Below, in pieces: positions 1-7,854 of a stretch of DNA of 64,000 nucleotides. This DNA is from Pseudomonadota bacterium. Its GTDB lineage: Bacteria; Pseudomonadota; Gammaproteobacteria; Burkholderiales; Burkholderiaceae_C. The translations under genes were made by a program, and so were the position numbers. The stretch's first letter is position 1. Every line of letters starts with the position of its first letter. The stretch is taken from NCBI GenBank assembly GCA_021783695.1, contig JAJXTO010000010.1, forward strand, positions 1 through 64,000. Reading direction: 5' to 3'. The notes beneath the pieces were generated by a model. The model made no database searches, was not told the DNA's origin, and worked only from the letters and a program-made list of their open reading frames with translations.

Positions 1-266
1 GGCAGACCTGCCAGAGCGCCGGGCAGTGCGACACGCTGAGCAACGTGGCCGCCGTCATCAACCCCGCGCCCCCGGCCATCGCCTCGGGCTACACCGCGCT
101 GGTCACCGTCGTGCCGACCAATCTACCCACCGATGCCTACAGCTGCGGCACCACCGGCTACACCGCGACGTACTACGACATCTTCATGCACCTTCAAGAA
201 GCCAACGGCCAGACCGCGGTCAACACCGAAAGCGTGTTCAAACTCTGCACACCGGGATCTTCCTGA
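1..266 (+). CDS. C-terminal end of a type IV pilus minor pilin (PilX-like), partial
   Basis: The frame is open from the left edge of the window and stops at 264-266, so only the last 87 or so residues are seen. The fragment has three cysteines spaced as in disulfide-bonded minor pilin C-termini (TCQSAGQC near the edge, and KLC before the end). It has no N-terminal prepilin motif because that lies outside the window. The assignment rests mainly on position: in type IV pilus clusters the gene just before pilY1 is normally pilX or another minor pilin that helps start pilus assembly. It is separated by 56 bp from the PilY1-like gene and is probably in the same operon. The fold is not proven by what remains; it could be another exported pilus protein. 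Confidence 0.5.
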   Translation, partial: QTCQSAGQCDTLSNVAAVINPAPPAIASGYTALVTVVPTNLPTDAYSCGTTGYTATYYDIFMHLQEANGQTAVNTESVFKLCTPGSS

Positions 267-322
267 ATCTGTCCCGAACTGGATCGATCCGACACATTGT
301 GACTTTCAACTGGATGTGAATC

Positions 323-3316
323 ATGGCTATTAAATCCCTACGGCGTCAGATCATGACCTGGTTGAGCGCGGGTGTCGTGCTGAGCTGCATGCTGCTTTTT
401 GCCTTTGCACAGGCTCAAACCACGAGCGTGCTGCAGGAAGATTTCACTGGAACAGCCTCCAACCTGAACTGGTACTCCTTTGGCGGGGCCTGTTTGACCG
501 CTGGATCTGCCATCAACAGCGGCCCCAGCGGCCCAAGCAGCCCAGGCATTCCGGCCTGCTACGGCGACAGCTATTACGCAAAAGGCGTGCTGTCTTATGG
601 GGCGACTCCGGCATTACCTGCGCAAACCCAAACCGGGTTGACCAACAATCAAGACCCTGCTGGACAGGGGGCCCTCCGGCTGACAAACGGCTGCGCGACC
701 GTCGATGGAAAAAAAGTTTGCTATTACCAGCAAGCAGGCGCCGTCATTTTGCAGCAAAAATATCCTTCCAACCAAGGTATCCGCGTGACATTCACCACCT
801 ATACCTATGGCGGTGATAACAGTGGCGGACATGGTGCTGATGGCATCGGGTTCTATATTTTGAATGCGGCAGCAACCCCGAACATCGGCGCCTGGGGAGG
901 CAGCTTAGGTTATAGTTGTTCCAACACGAATTCTCCATATGACGGCATGACTGGCGCCTATCTTGGCTTAGGTATGGACGAATACGGAAATTTTTTGAAT
1001 CAAGGAGATAATACCGGAACAGGAATTAATCCAACTTATTCTGGTGGCCCTACGAATCAACAAAATCCCGGAGAGATTGGTATCCGAGGTTATGGAAATA
1101 TCAATCTACCAGCACTGCGAGCAATCAATCCAAATGCAACAGTTCAAGACGTGCGAAACACCTGCAAAAACGGTGGCTCATACAACGGAGTGAATCTTCC
1201 AGATTACAGATTAGTTCCACCAGGGCCAGCAGGTTACCCCACGGGCTTGGCTATTGCAAACGAATCGGCTACGAATCGCGCTCAGGCGACGCCGATCACT
1301 TACACACTGGAAATCACTCCCAATGGCCTGCTCAGTCTTTGGTATAAGTACAATGCCACAAACACATTTAACGGCGGATTCGGAACACAAGTTCTGAATA
1401 ATGTCAACATCAGCGATCCCACCCTATATGGGCCTATGCCACAAAATTTTCTTTTTGGTTTTGGCGGCTCTACAGGTGGTAGTAACAATGTGCATGAAAT
1501 CACTTGTTTCCAAGTCGTTCCCGCTACGCAAGCTGTCACTTCGCCTGTGGCCCCCGTTTCAATCTCTGGCGGCAGCTATGTTTATTCTCTGAGTAGCGAC
1601 CCCAATCCGATTGCGGGGCATGTTCAGGCCTATCAGACCGTCGCGACCCCAACTGCTCCCAGCAGTGCGCCATTAGGAACGGCGACAGGCAACCCGCTCT
1701 GGGACGCTGGTGCTGCGACACTCATGCCCGTCAGCGCGCGCACCACCAGCCTGTACTCCACTTCGACGACTCCAGCGAGCGGCCAGATTGGTTCAGGAAC
1801 GCCGAAGCTTTTGACTGCGCTCGATGCAGCTGCTTTCGGCACATGGAACACTTCGGCATGCCTGCCGTCTGGGAGCACCGGTATTGCAATCATCCAAAAT
1901 TACACAATTGACCCCAATTACACCAACGGCACCTGCACTTACCTTGTCGGACGCAAAGCCGGATGGATGCTTGGCGGGATGAGTAGCAATGACTCTGCTG
2001 GGTTTCTGGGCGCACCAGGCAACGCCAATTTGTTGAGCCTCCCCGGCTATGTCGCCTTTGCCCGGGCAAACCAAAACCGCGAGAAAGCCGTGCTTTTCAC
2101 CAGCAACGATGGCTTTCTGTATGCGGTTGATGCCACGATGGGGAATTTGATTTGGGGATGGATGCCTCGTCCCTTCGTCTCGTCATTGGGGAACGCGCCG
2201 GGTCTGGTGGGTGCGCTTTGCGGTAATCCAAATACCAATGGCGCGTGTTTTGACGGGCAGTTTGTCACCACAGACGCCGCCATTCCAAGCACTTCACCCA
2301 CGGCTGGCAACTGGTCCACTTACGTTGTGGGGACGGCTGCTGGGGGGTCTTATCACTATGCATTACAACTAGCCACAAGTACTTCAGGGGCGCCAATGCC
2401 CAGCAAGCAGACTTGGGGAGTTAGCGTGAAAAACGGCAGTTCCCCGCAAGAGCAGGCTCCAATCATCGCAACGGTCAATGGCCAACAATTTGCAGTCTTT
2501 ACGGTCAATACGACCAGCATGGTTAATGGAACCAAAACCACTACCAGCCAGCTGTATGAGGTGAACGTCGCCACAGGGGCCGGGTCTTCGTCGCCAGCAA
2601 CACTGCCATTTGTCGCCAACAGTTCGATCACTTACGTTCCATCGACTGGAACGTTTTGGATGGGGGATGCTAAGGGCGGCATCTGGAGCCTGAATATGTC
2701 GGGTACGGCTTCGGCAGATGCAGGCGGATCTGTGCGGGTTGCCACCGTGAGTCCGGCAGCTGGTGTCAACTTCGTCGGATATACAGAAATTGGGGGATTA
2801 CCATATATCTGGGCGGCATCTCAGAACGAAATCGAGGCATTCTCACTTTCCGGCGGCGTGGTGCAACCCATTTGGGCAAGCTCGGGAGGCAATTCTCCAA
2901 GTGGATTTTTGGCAAATGGCTCGGGTGGCCTTACCTCCAGCAATGCTGTGATGGCTTTGCAAACCAATGGGCAAATTTCTGCAGCCCCTGCGCTCATTAA
3001 TGGCGTGCTCGTCGTCCCGGTCTATGTTCCGCCAACGGGAACGTGCGGAGAAACTGGGACTGGCTACTACGATCTGTTTGATCTAGTTAGTGGCGGACTG
3101 CCGAAGATTCCAATCACCTATAAAAACAACGCGGTCACAAATGGCATTATTTCCTTGGGTTTGGGCACCCCGTATACACCCTCTTATTCAGTCACCGCAT
3201 CAGGCACGCTGGTGTATCCTGGCAACAGCCAGCCACCATTGCCAACGCAAGGAATCAATCCGATTCTCTTCGGCGGCAACGTGATGAACAAACCCATCGC
3301 CTGGCGGCAATACTGA
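323..3316 (+). CDS. PilY1-like pilus adhesin with L-type-lectin-like N-terminal half
   Basis: A 997-residue exported protein. Residues 1-31 form a signal peptide (KSLRRQIM, then a hydrophobic run ending in AQAQ). Residues of about 30-390 look like an L-type lectin beta-sandwich: GADGIGFYIL, a GGSLGY segment, and FGGSTGGSNNVHEI at the end of the domain, a typical legume-lectin-like closing strand. The C-terminal half (about 590-997) resembles the PilY1 beta-propeller: LFTSNDGFLYAVDATMG matches the GANDGMLHAFDA-type strand, and WMGDAKGGIWSLNM matches YAGDLxGNxWRFD. PilY1 proteins sit at the pilus tip and govern adhesion and retraction. The acidic calcium loop that normally precedes the YAGD strand is replaced here by an uncharged stretch (ANSSITYVPSTGTFW). 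The gene is noticeably richer in A+T than its neighbours, most clearly at about 700-1500. The ATG at 323 has only a weak ribosome site; Met11 is an alternative start. Confidence 0.72.
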   Translation: MAIKSLRRQIMTWLSAGVVLSCMLLFAFAQAQTTSVLQEDFTGTASNLNWYSFGGACLTAGSAINSGPSGPSSPGIPACYGDSYYAKGVLSYGATPALPAQTQTGLTNNQDPAGQGALRLTNGCATVDGKKVCYYQQAGAVILQQKYPSNQGIRVTFTTYTYGGDNSGGHGADGIGFYILNAAATPNIGAWGGSLGYSCSNTNSPYDGMTGAYLGLGMDEYGNFLNQGDNTGTGINPTYSGGPTNQQNPGEIGIRGYGNINLPALRAINPNATVQDVRNTCKNGGSYNGVNLPDYRLVPPGPAGYPTGLAIANESATNRAQATPITYTLEITPNGLLSLWYKYNATNTFNGGFGTQVLNNVNISDPTLYGPMPQNFLFGFGGSTGGSNNVHEITCFQVVPATQAVTSPVAPVSISGGSYVYSLSSDPNPIAGHVQAYQTVATPTAPSSAPLGTATGNPLWDAGAATLMPVSARTTSLYSTSTTPASGQIGSGTPKLLTALDAAAFGTWNTSACLPSGSTGIAIIQNYTIDPNYTNGTCTYLVGRKAGWMLGGMSSNDSAGFLGAPGNANLLSLPGYVAFARANQNREKAVLFTSNDGFLYAVDATMGNLIWGWMPRPFVSSLGNAPGLVGALCGNPNTNGACFDGQFVTTDAAIPSTSPTAGNWSTYVVGTAAGGSYHYALQLATSTSGAPMPSKQTWGVSVKNGSSPQEQAPIIATVNGQQFAVFTVNTTSMVNGTKTTTSQLYEVNVATGAGSSSPATLPFVANSSITYVPSTGTFWMGDAKGGIWSLNMSGTASADAGGSVRVATVSPAAGVNFVGYTEIGGLPYIWAASQNEIEAFSLSGGVVQPIWASSGGNSPSGFLANGSGGLTSSNAVMALQTNGQISAAPALINGVLVVPVYVPPTGTCGETGTGYYDLFDLVSGGLPKIPITYKNNAVTNGIISLGLGTPYTPSYSVTASGTLVYPGNSQPPLPTQGINPILFGGNVMNKPIAWRQY

Positions 3317-3346
3317 GCACTATGACGGGATGGACCGACAGGCCCG

Positions 3347-3378
3347 GCCGCACCGTGGCGCGCACGCCGCGGTGCGGC
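3347..3378 (+). other. Strong intergenic hairpin between the PilY1-like and pilin genes
   Basis: Inverted repeat: GCCGCACCG (3347-3355) pairs perfectly with CGGTGCGGC (3370-3378), and inside it GGCG (3357-3360) pairs with CGCC (3365-3368) around a CGCA tetraloop. No T-run follows, so it is not a textbook intrinsic terminator. It could act as an RNA-processing or transcript-stability element that uncouples adhesin and pilin levels, or be only an incidental GC-rich palindrome. Confidence 0.4.
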
Positions 3379-3457
3379 GCGGAATATGTCACGCTTTCCC
3401 GCCCTGCGCGACGCTCCGGTCTTGTCCGGGGCAAGGCAGCCCCGCTACAAACCGAGC

Positions 3458-3934
3458 ATGACACGCCTCACACCGACCGACGCCTTACGGCGCAGATTGC
3501 ACGGCTTCACCCTGCTCGAACTGATGATGGCCATTGCCCTGGTCGGGGTGCTCACGGCCATCGCCCTGCCGATTTACAGCGGCTACCGCCTGAAGGTGCA
3601 GGATGCGCAGGCCGAGCAGGACGTGGTGTCCATGTCCGCCGCGATCCAGAGCTACTGGACGTACAACCGCGCGTTGCCCAGCTCGCTGGCCGACATCGGC
3701 ATGGCGGGCAAGCTCGATCCCTGGGGCCATCCCTACGTCTACTACAACATCGAGCTCAACGGCAAAGGCGGCGCCCGCAGGGACAAGGCGCTCAACCCCA
3801 TCAACACCGATTTCGACCTCTACAGCATGGGGCAGAACGGGCAGAGCAAATCGCAGATCACCAACAAACTCAGCCTGGATGACATCATCCGCGCCAACAA
3901 CGGTGCGTACATCGGTCTGGCCTCCAATTACTGA
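3458..3934 (+). CDS. Type IV prepilin-like / GspG-like pseudopilin
   Basis: A 158-residue protein carrying a class III signal: a basic leader (RRRLHG), then the prepilin peptidase site G/FTLLELM, where PilD should cut and N-methylate the phenylalanine, followed by a hydrophobic helix of about 20 residues. The C-terminal part has the GspG-type signature DPWGHPYVYY and, later, DFDLYSMGQNG, which in major pseudopilins builds the calcium-binding loop and beta-sheet. The ATG at 3458 gives a leader of normal length; the frame continues upstream to 3386, but that would give an unusually long leader. It lies about 140 bp after the PilY1-like gene and belongs functionally with it. Whether it enters a type IV pilus or a type II secretion pseudopilus cannot be read from sequence; the neighbouring adhesin favours the pilus. 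Confidence 0.8.
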   Translation: MTRLTPTDALRRRLHGFTLLELMMAIALVGVLTAIALPIYSGYRLKVQDAQAEQDVVSMSAAIQSYWTYNRALPSSLADIGMAGKLDPWGHPYVYYNIELNGKGGARRDKALNPINTDFDLYSMGQNGQSKSQITNKLSLDDIIRANNGAYIGLASNY

Positions 3935-3995
3935 GGCGGTCGTGCGCAACTGCCTCTTGCCCTGCGGCGCCGTGGCCCGGCGCCGCTGACCGCGC

Positions 3996-6800
3996 GTGAG
4001 ATCTCCCCGTCTGTCCACGCAGATTTTCGGCAGCCGGCTGGCGCGGCAGTTGTTTGTGCTGTTCGTCGTTGTTGCGCTGGTGCCGCTGGCGGTGTCGGAC
4101 TGGTTGTCGAGCACGGCAGTGAATGCGGTGGCGCGCCAGCTCTATGTGCAAAGCCAGCAGCGCATGACCCGGCAGGTCAGCCGCCAGGTGTTCGACCGCC
4201 TGCTCACCGCCAAGGCTTTGCTGCGCTCACTGCCGTTGGCCGCCCCGCAACCCGATGCGCCGCCGCCGGACATGGGCCGGGTGTTCATCGCGCTGCTGAT
4301 GCAATCGGCACAGGGCCAGCCGGAATGGGCCTCGGCCAACGCCGCCCCTCTGTGGGCGGACTGGCAAAACGCCCTCCCTCACATTCCGGCAGGACAACCG
4401 ACAGAAAGCAAAGGCGCAGGCCAGCCGCACGTCCTGCTGCGCACGCTCAGCATGGCAGGCCAGCCTGCCCGGGTCTATCTCGCGGTTCTGCAAAACGGGC
4501 AGGTGCGCTGGGTGGCTGAGTTGAACCCGGAGTTTCTCTGGAGTCCGGTGCATGACGCCATGGACGGCGGCGTGTGGCAGGTGCGCAATGCGCAGGGGGT
4601 GCCGCTGTACCCGGCGAACGCAGCGCGGCAAGGCGCTGGCAAGACCGGCGCGGCTCAGGCGCCTTCCTTTGCTTTCCAACTGTTCATGAACGGGGAGTTT
4701 GGCGCGCCCGACTGGGTGTTCACCCAGCAGACGCCGCCCCCGCAGGTGAACTGGCTGGGCTGGCCGCTGGCGGTCTGGCTGGGGCTGGTGGCGGTGGCCA
4801 CCCTGCTGCTGATCGGCCTGCTCGCGCAGCGGCAGATCCGCCGCACCCTGGTGCCGCTGGAACAGCTCACCGCAGGCACACGCAGCCTGGCGGCCGGGCA
4901 GATTGACGCCCGGGTGAATGTGCACAGCAAGGATGAATTTGGCACCCTGGCCGGAGCGTTCAACGACATGGCGGCCAAACTCGGCGCGCAGTTTCATGCG
5001 CTGGAGGGTCTGGCCGCGATCGACCGCGACATTCTGGCCAGTGCCCCAATGGACCGTCTGGCGCAGCGGGTGCTCGATCAATTGAAGGCGCTCTACCCCG
5101 AGGCCGATGCGGTGATCGTCTGGCAGCAGAACAGCAGCGTGTTTCGCCGCGCCATTTTGTGGCACAGCGGCAAGGCGGGCAAGACGGTGTTCGATGTACG
5201 CGACGTGGCCTGCGACGCCACCGCGCAGGCGCAGTGGTCGCTGCTGCAGCAAGATGAAACCGTTCCGGTCAACGCGGTGGCCAACGGCAATTTGCACGCC
5301 ATGCCCTGCCTGCGCAGCCTGATGCCACCGGCCGCCGACTGGATGGCGTTGTTTCCGCTGCGCCAGAACCAGAGCGTGCGGGCGCTCCTCGCCATCGGCC
5401 TGCCTGCCGCGCCGGCGCCAGGGACGTTGCAGGCTGCGGCGGAACTGCGCGACCGTCTGGCGGTGGCGTTTGCCGCGAAGGACCGCGAGAGCGCCCTGAT
5501 ACATCAGGCAACGCACGACAGCCTCACCGGGCTGATCAACCGCCACGGCCTGCTTGAACAACTCGACGCCCTGCTGGCACCAGGCCATACCACTCGATCC
5601 CTGGCCCTGCTCTACATCGATCTCGACAATTTCAAAGAGGTGAACGACAGCCGGGGCCATGCCGCGGGCGACGCGCTGCTGCGCCAGGCCAGCGAGCGCC
5701 TGCGCGCCCGCGTGCAGGCCGACGCCCTGGTGGCGCGTCAGGGCGGGGACGAGTTCACCGTCGTGCTGCCGCAGGCCGACGCCGCCACCGCGCAGGCCGT
5801 CGCCGAGACGGCGATTCGCGCCATGAGCGAACCGTTTCATCTGCCCGGCGGCGACTTCCAGGTGGGCGCCAGCGTAGGCATCGCCCTGTGCCCGCAACAC
5901 GCCCGCGAACGCGACGAACTGCTGCGCTGCGCCGACATCGCGCTCTACGCCGCCAAGGCCTATGGACGGGGCCGGGCGCAGTTGTTCAACCCTAAGCTCG
6001 GCACCGAGGCCCGCGCGCTGGCCGCCCTGTTGGCGGACTTGCGGCTGGCGCTGGAGCGCGGCGAATTCGCCGTCTTCTACCAGCCGCGCGTGCGCGCAAG
6101 CGATGGCGTCGTGTCGTCCGCCGAAGCGCTGATCCGCTGGCAGCACCCGCAGCGCGGGCTGCTGTTCCCCGATGCCTTCGTTCCGCTGGCAGAGTCGTCC
6201 GGGCTGATCGCCCCCATCGGCCACTGGATACTCGGCGCCGCCTGCCAGCAGATGGCCGACTGGTGGCGCAGCGGCATCGACGTGCCGCGCGTGTCCGTCA
6301 ACGTCTCGCCGGTGCAGTTGACCTCGGGCGACTTGGTCGGACAGGTGCGCGCCGCGCTGGAGCACAGCGGCATTGCCCCTTCAGCCCTCGAACTGGAGAT
6401 CACCGAAAGCCTGCTGGTGGACGACAACCAGAGCACATTCGCTCAGTTGGCCACTCTGCGCGAGATGGGTGTGACCATCGCGCTCGACGACTTCGGCACC
6501 GGCTATTCGTCGATGGCGGCGCTGCGCAAGCTGCCGATCGACGTGATGAAAATCGACCGCTCGTTTGTCATCGACCTGGAAACCGACACCAGCGCCCTGC
6601 CCTCGGTGCGCGCCATCGTGGCGCTGGCGCAGGCCGCGCAACTGCACCTCGTGGCCGAAGGCGTGGAGACCGAGGCGCAGGCAAGCATGCTGCGCGAACT
6701 CGGCTGCCACGAGTTGCAGGGCTATCTGTATTCCCGCCCGGTCGCGTCGCCCCAATTCCTGCAGGTTCCCGGCTTGCGCCACCGGGTGCCTGCGGCCTGA
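3996..6800 (+). CDS. Membrane HAMP-GAF-like-GGDEF-EAL cyclic-di-GMP protein
   Basis: A 934-residue inner-membrane protein. One membrane segment lies at about 17-38, a periplasmic sensor region at about 40-250, a second membrane segment at about 252-272, a HAMP linker to about 330 and a GAF-like region at about 340-490. The GGDEF domain (about 500-665) has an intact GGDEF at 583-587. The EAL domain (about 680-925) has EAL at 710-712 and the later DDFGTGYSS and KIDRSF motifs. Both catalytic signatures look intact, so it may both make and degrade cyclic-di-GMP. The usual product-inhibition I-site (RxxD ending six residues before GGDEF) is absent: those positions read QADA. The start is GTG at 3996. 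It directly follows the pilus genes, and cyclic-di-GMP commonly controls type IV pili, so a link is plausible but not shown. Confidence 0.88.
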   Translation: MRSPRLSTQIFGSRLARQLFVLFVVVALVPLAVSDWLSSTAVNAVARQLYVQSQQRMTRQVSRQVFDRLLTAKALLRSLPLAAPQPDAPPPDMGRVFIALLMQSAQGQPEWASANAAPLWADWQNALPHIPAGQPTESKGAGQPHVLLRTLSMAGQPARVYLAVLQNGQVRWVAELNPEFLWSPVHDAMDGGVWQVRNAQGVPLYPANAARQGAGKTGAAQAPSFAFQLFMNGEFGAPDWVFTQQTPPPQVNWLGWPLAVWLGLVAVATLLLIGLLAQRQIRRTLVPLEQLTAGTRSLAAGQIDARVNVHSKDEFGTLAGAFNDMAAKLGAQFHALEGLAAIDRDILASAPMDRLAQRVLDQLKALYPEADAVIVWQQNSSVFRRAILWHSGKAGKTVFDVRDVACDATAQAQWSLLQQDETVPVNAVANGNLHAMPCLRSLMPPAADWMALFPLRQNQSVRALLAIGLPAAPAPGTLQAAAELRDRLAVAFAAKDRESALIHQATHDSLTGLINRHGLLEQLDALLAPGHTTRSLALLYIDLDNFKEVNDSRGHAAGDALLRQASERLRARVQADALVARQGGDEFTVVLPQADAATAQAVAETAIRAMSEPFHLPGGDFQVGASVGIALCPQHARERDELLRCADIALYAAKAYGRGRAQLFNPKLGTEARALAALLADLRLALERGEFAVFYQPRVRASDGVVSSAEALIRWQHPQRGLLFPDAFVPLAESSGLIAPIGHWILGAACQQMADWWRSGIDVPRVSVNVSPVQLTSGDLVGQVRAALEHSGIAPSALELEITESLLVDDNQSTFAQLATLREMGVTIALDDFGTGYSSMAALRKLPIDVMKIDRSFVIDLETDTSALPSVRAIVALAQAAQLHLVAEGVETEAQASMLRELGCHELQGYLYSRPVASPQFLQVPGLRHRVPAA

Positions 6801-6803
6801 ACC

Positions 6804-7631
6804 TCAGCCCCTTCGCAGATAGAAGCCGTGATAGACGTCGAGTGAATGCGCGGGCTCGAAGGCGATGTGGCAGTGCTTGTCCGGGTTCTGCCAGCGGTCC
6901 ACGATCTGGTAGCCCAGATGGGTGAAGCTCTCCAGGAACGGGCCATAGGCGGCAATGCGATACGGGCAGAACGCGGTGCCGATGCTCTGCAGGGTGAAAA
7001 AGTCTTGGCCGCCGTTGTCCAGCAGATGCAGCGGCGTGAGGTTGAGGAGGATGTGGCGCGGCGGGTTTTCAAGTGAAGCCAGGCGCTGCGCGAGGGTGTC
7101 GGGCAGGTATTGCAGCACGCCCAGCGCCAGCAGCACGTCCACGCCCCCGGCACCGCGAAAGTCGCCGTTGAAGCCCAGACGGCCCGCGGGGTCGCGCTCG
7201 CGGGCGATCTCCGCGCCGCGTGCCATCACGGCCGGAACATCGCTCACCGTCCACCGCAGGCCCCGCGGATAGTCCACGTAGCGCTGATAGCCGTAATAGC
7301 CGATGCCGATGTGCCCGCCGAGGTCGAACACCGTCTTTTGCCCTTGCGCAAACACCTTCTGCAGCCAGAAGATCACGGGATAGTCGCTGGGGTAGATGCG
7401 CTTGATGCGCTCCAGATACATGCCGGCCGCGTCGGCGTTGTCGTAGCCCAGCGGCCGCGTGCCTGGCGCGCTGGCCTGCGCGGCGTCGAAGCTGGTGTAG
7501 ATGCCGCGGAACAGGTTGGACTCGGTGTTGTGGGCAAACGCGGCTTCAGCGCGCTGGCGGCGCAGGGCGCCCAGCGGTGGCAGATCGGCCAGGCGATCGA
7601 GGGCGGCGTGGGCTTGTTCGAGCAGGGGCAT
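6804..7631 (-). CDS. Putative SAM-dependent methyltransferase, TIGR04325-like
   Basis: A 275-residue protein. A Rossmann-type SAM-binding motif is visible in VFDLGGHIGIGYYGY, followed by a second acidic strand (RWTVSDVPAVM) and an ALGVLQYLPD segment as in class I methyltransferases. The sequence resembles the TIGR04325 (LIC12133-like) family, often found in polysaccharide or nucleotide-sugar contexts; the substrate is unknown. The start was chosen at the ATG at 7631, because AAGGAGG sits six bases upstream; a TTG two codons earlier is less likely. It is convergent with the GGDEF-EAL gene (three bases between the stops) and diverges from the octaheme cytochrome operon. Nothing around it names a substrate. 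Confidence 0.65.
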   Translation of the reverse strand: MPLLEQAHAALDRLADLPPLGALRRQRAEAAFAHNTESNLFRGIYTSFDAAQASAPGTRPLGYDNADAAGMYLERIKRIYPSDYPVIFWLQKVFAQGQKTVFDLGGHIGIGYYGYQRYVDYPRGLRWTVSDVPAVMARGAEIARERDPAGRLGFNGDFRGAGGVDVLLALGVLQYLPDTLAQRLASLENPPRHILLNLTPLHLLDNGGQDFFTLQSIGTAFCPYRIAAYGPFLESFTHLGYQIVDRWQNPDKHCHIAFEPAHSLDVYHGFYLRRG

Positions 7632-7780
7632 GGGCAACCTCCTTGGAGCGTCACATTTTCACTTTATCAGCCGATGAGCGCGAACGCGGCGTAAACAGAC
7701 TCGACATTCTGTATCAATACGTTGCATTTGTGTGCCGAGATCAAACCAAGCCGATTCAGCCATCGGGTGCCCCAATCAGA

Positions 7781-7794
7781 TTGCGAAGAATCAA
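7781..7794 (+). promoter_or_regulatory. Candidate FNR box upstream of the octaheme cytochrome operon
   Basis: The sequence TTGCG-AAGA-ATCAA matches the FNR consensus TTGAT-N4-ATCAA at 8 of 10 positions. It ends 60 bp before the chosen start codon of the cytochrome gene. A class II FNR promoter would then start at about 7829. The -10 region at about 7820 is weak, as is common for activated promoters. An FNR-type regulator is encoded 5 kb away at 12921-13658. Confidence 0.45.
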
Positions 7795-7854
7795 TTTTTC
7801 TGCATGCCTGCGAGCGCAGCATCTCGCCCATTCTGTTCAACGAGAGCGCAGGTC

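Noticed and set aside
4227-6365. 712-codon frame antisense to the GGDEF-EAL gene
   Set aside because: Shadow of a real gene with intact motifs; no recognisable features in the reverse translation.
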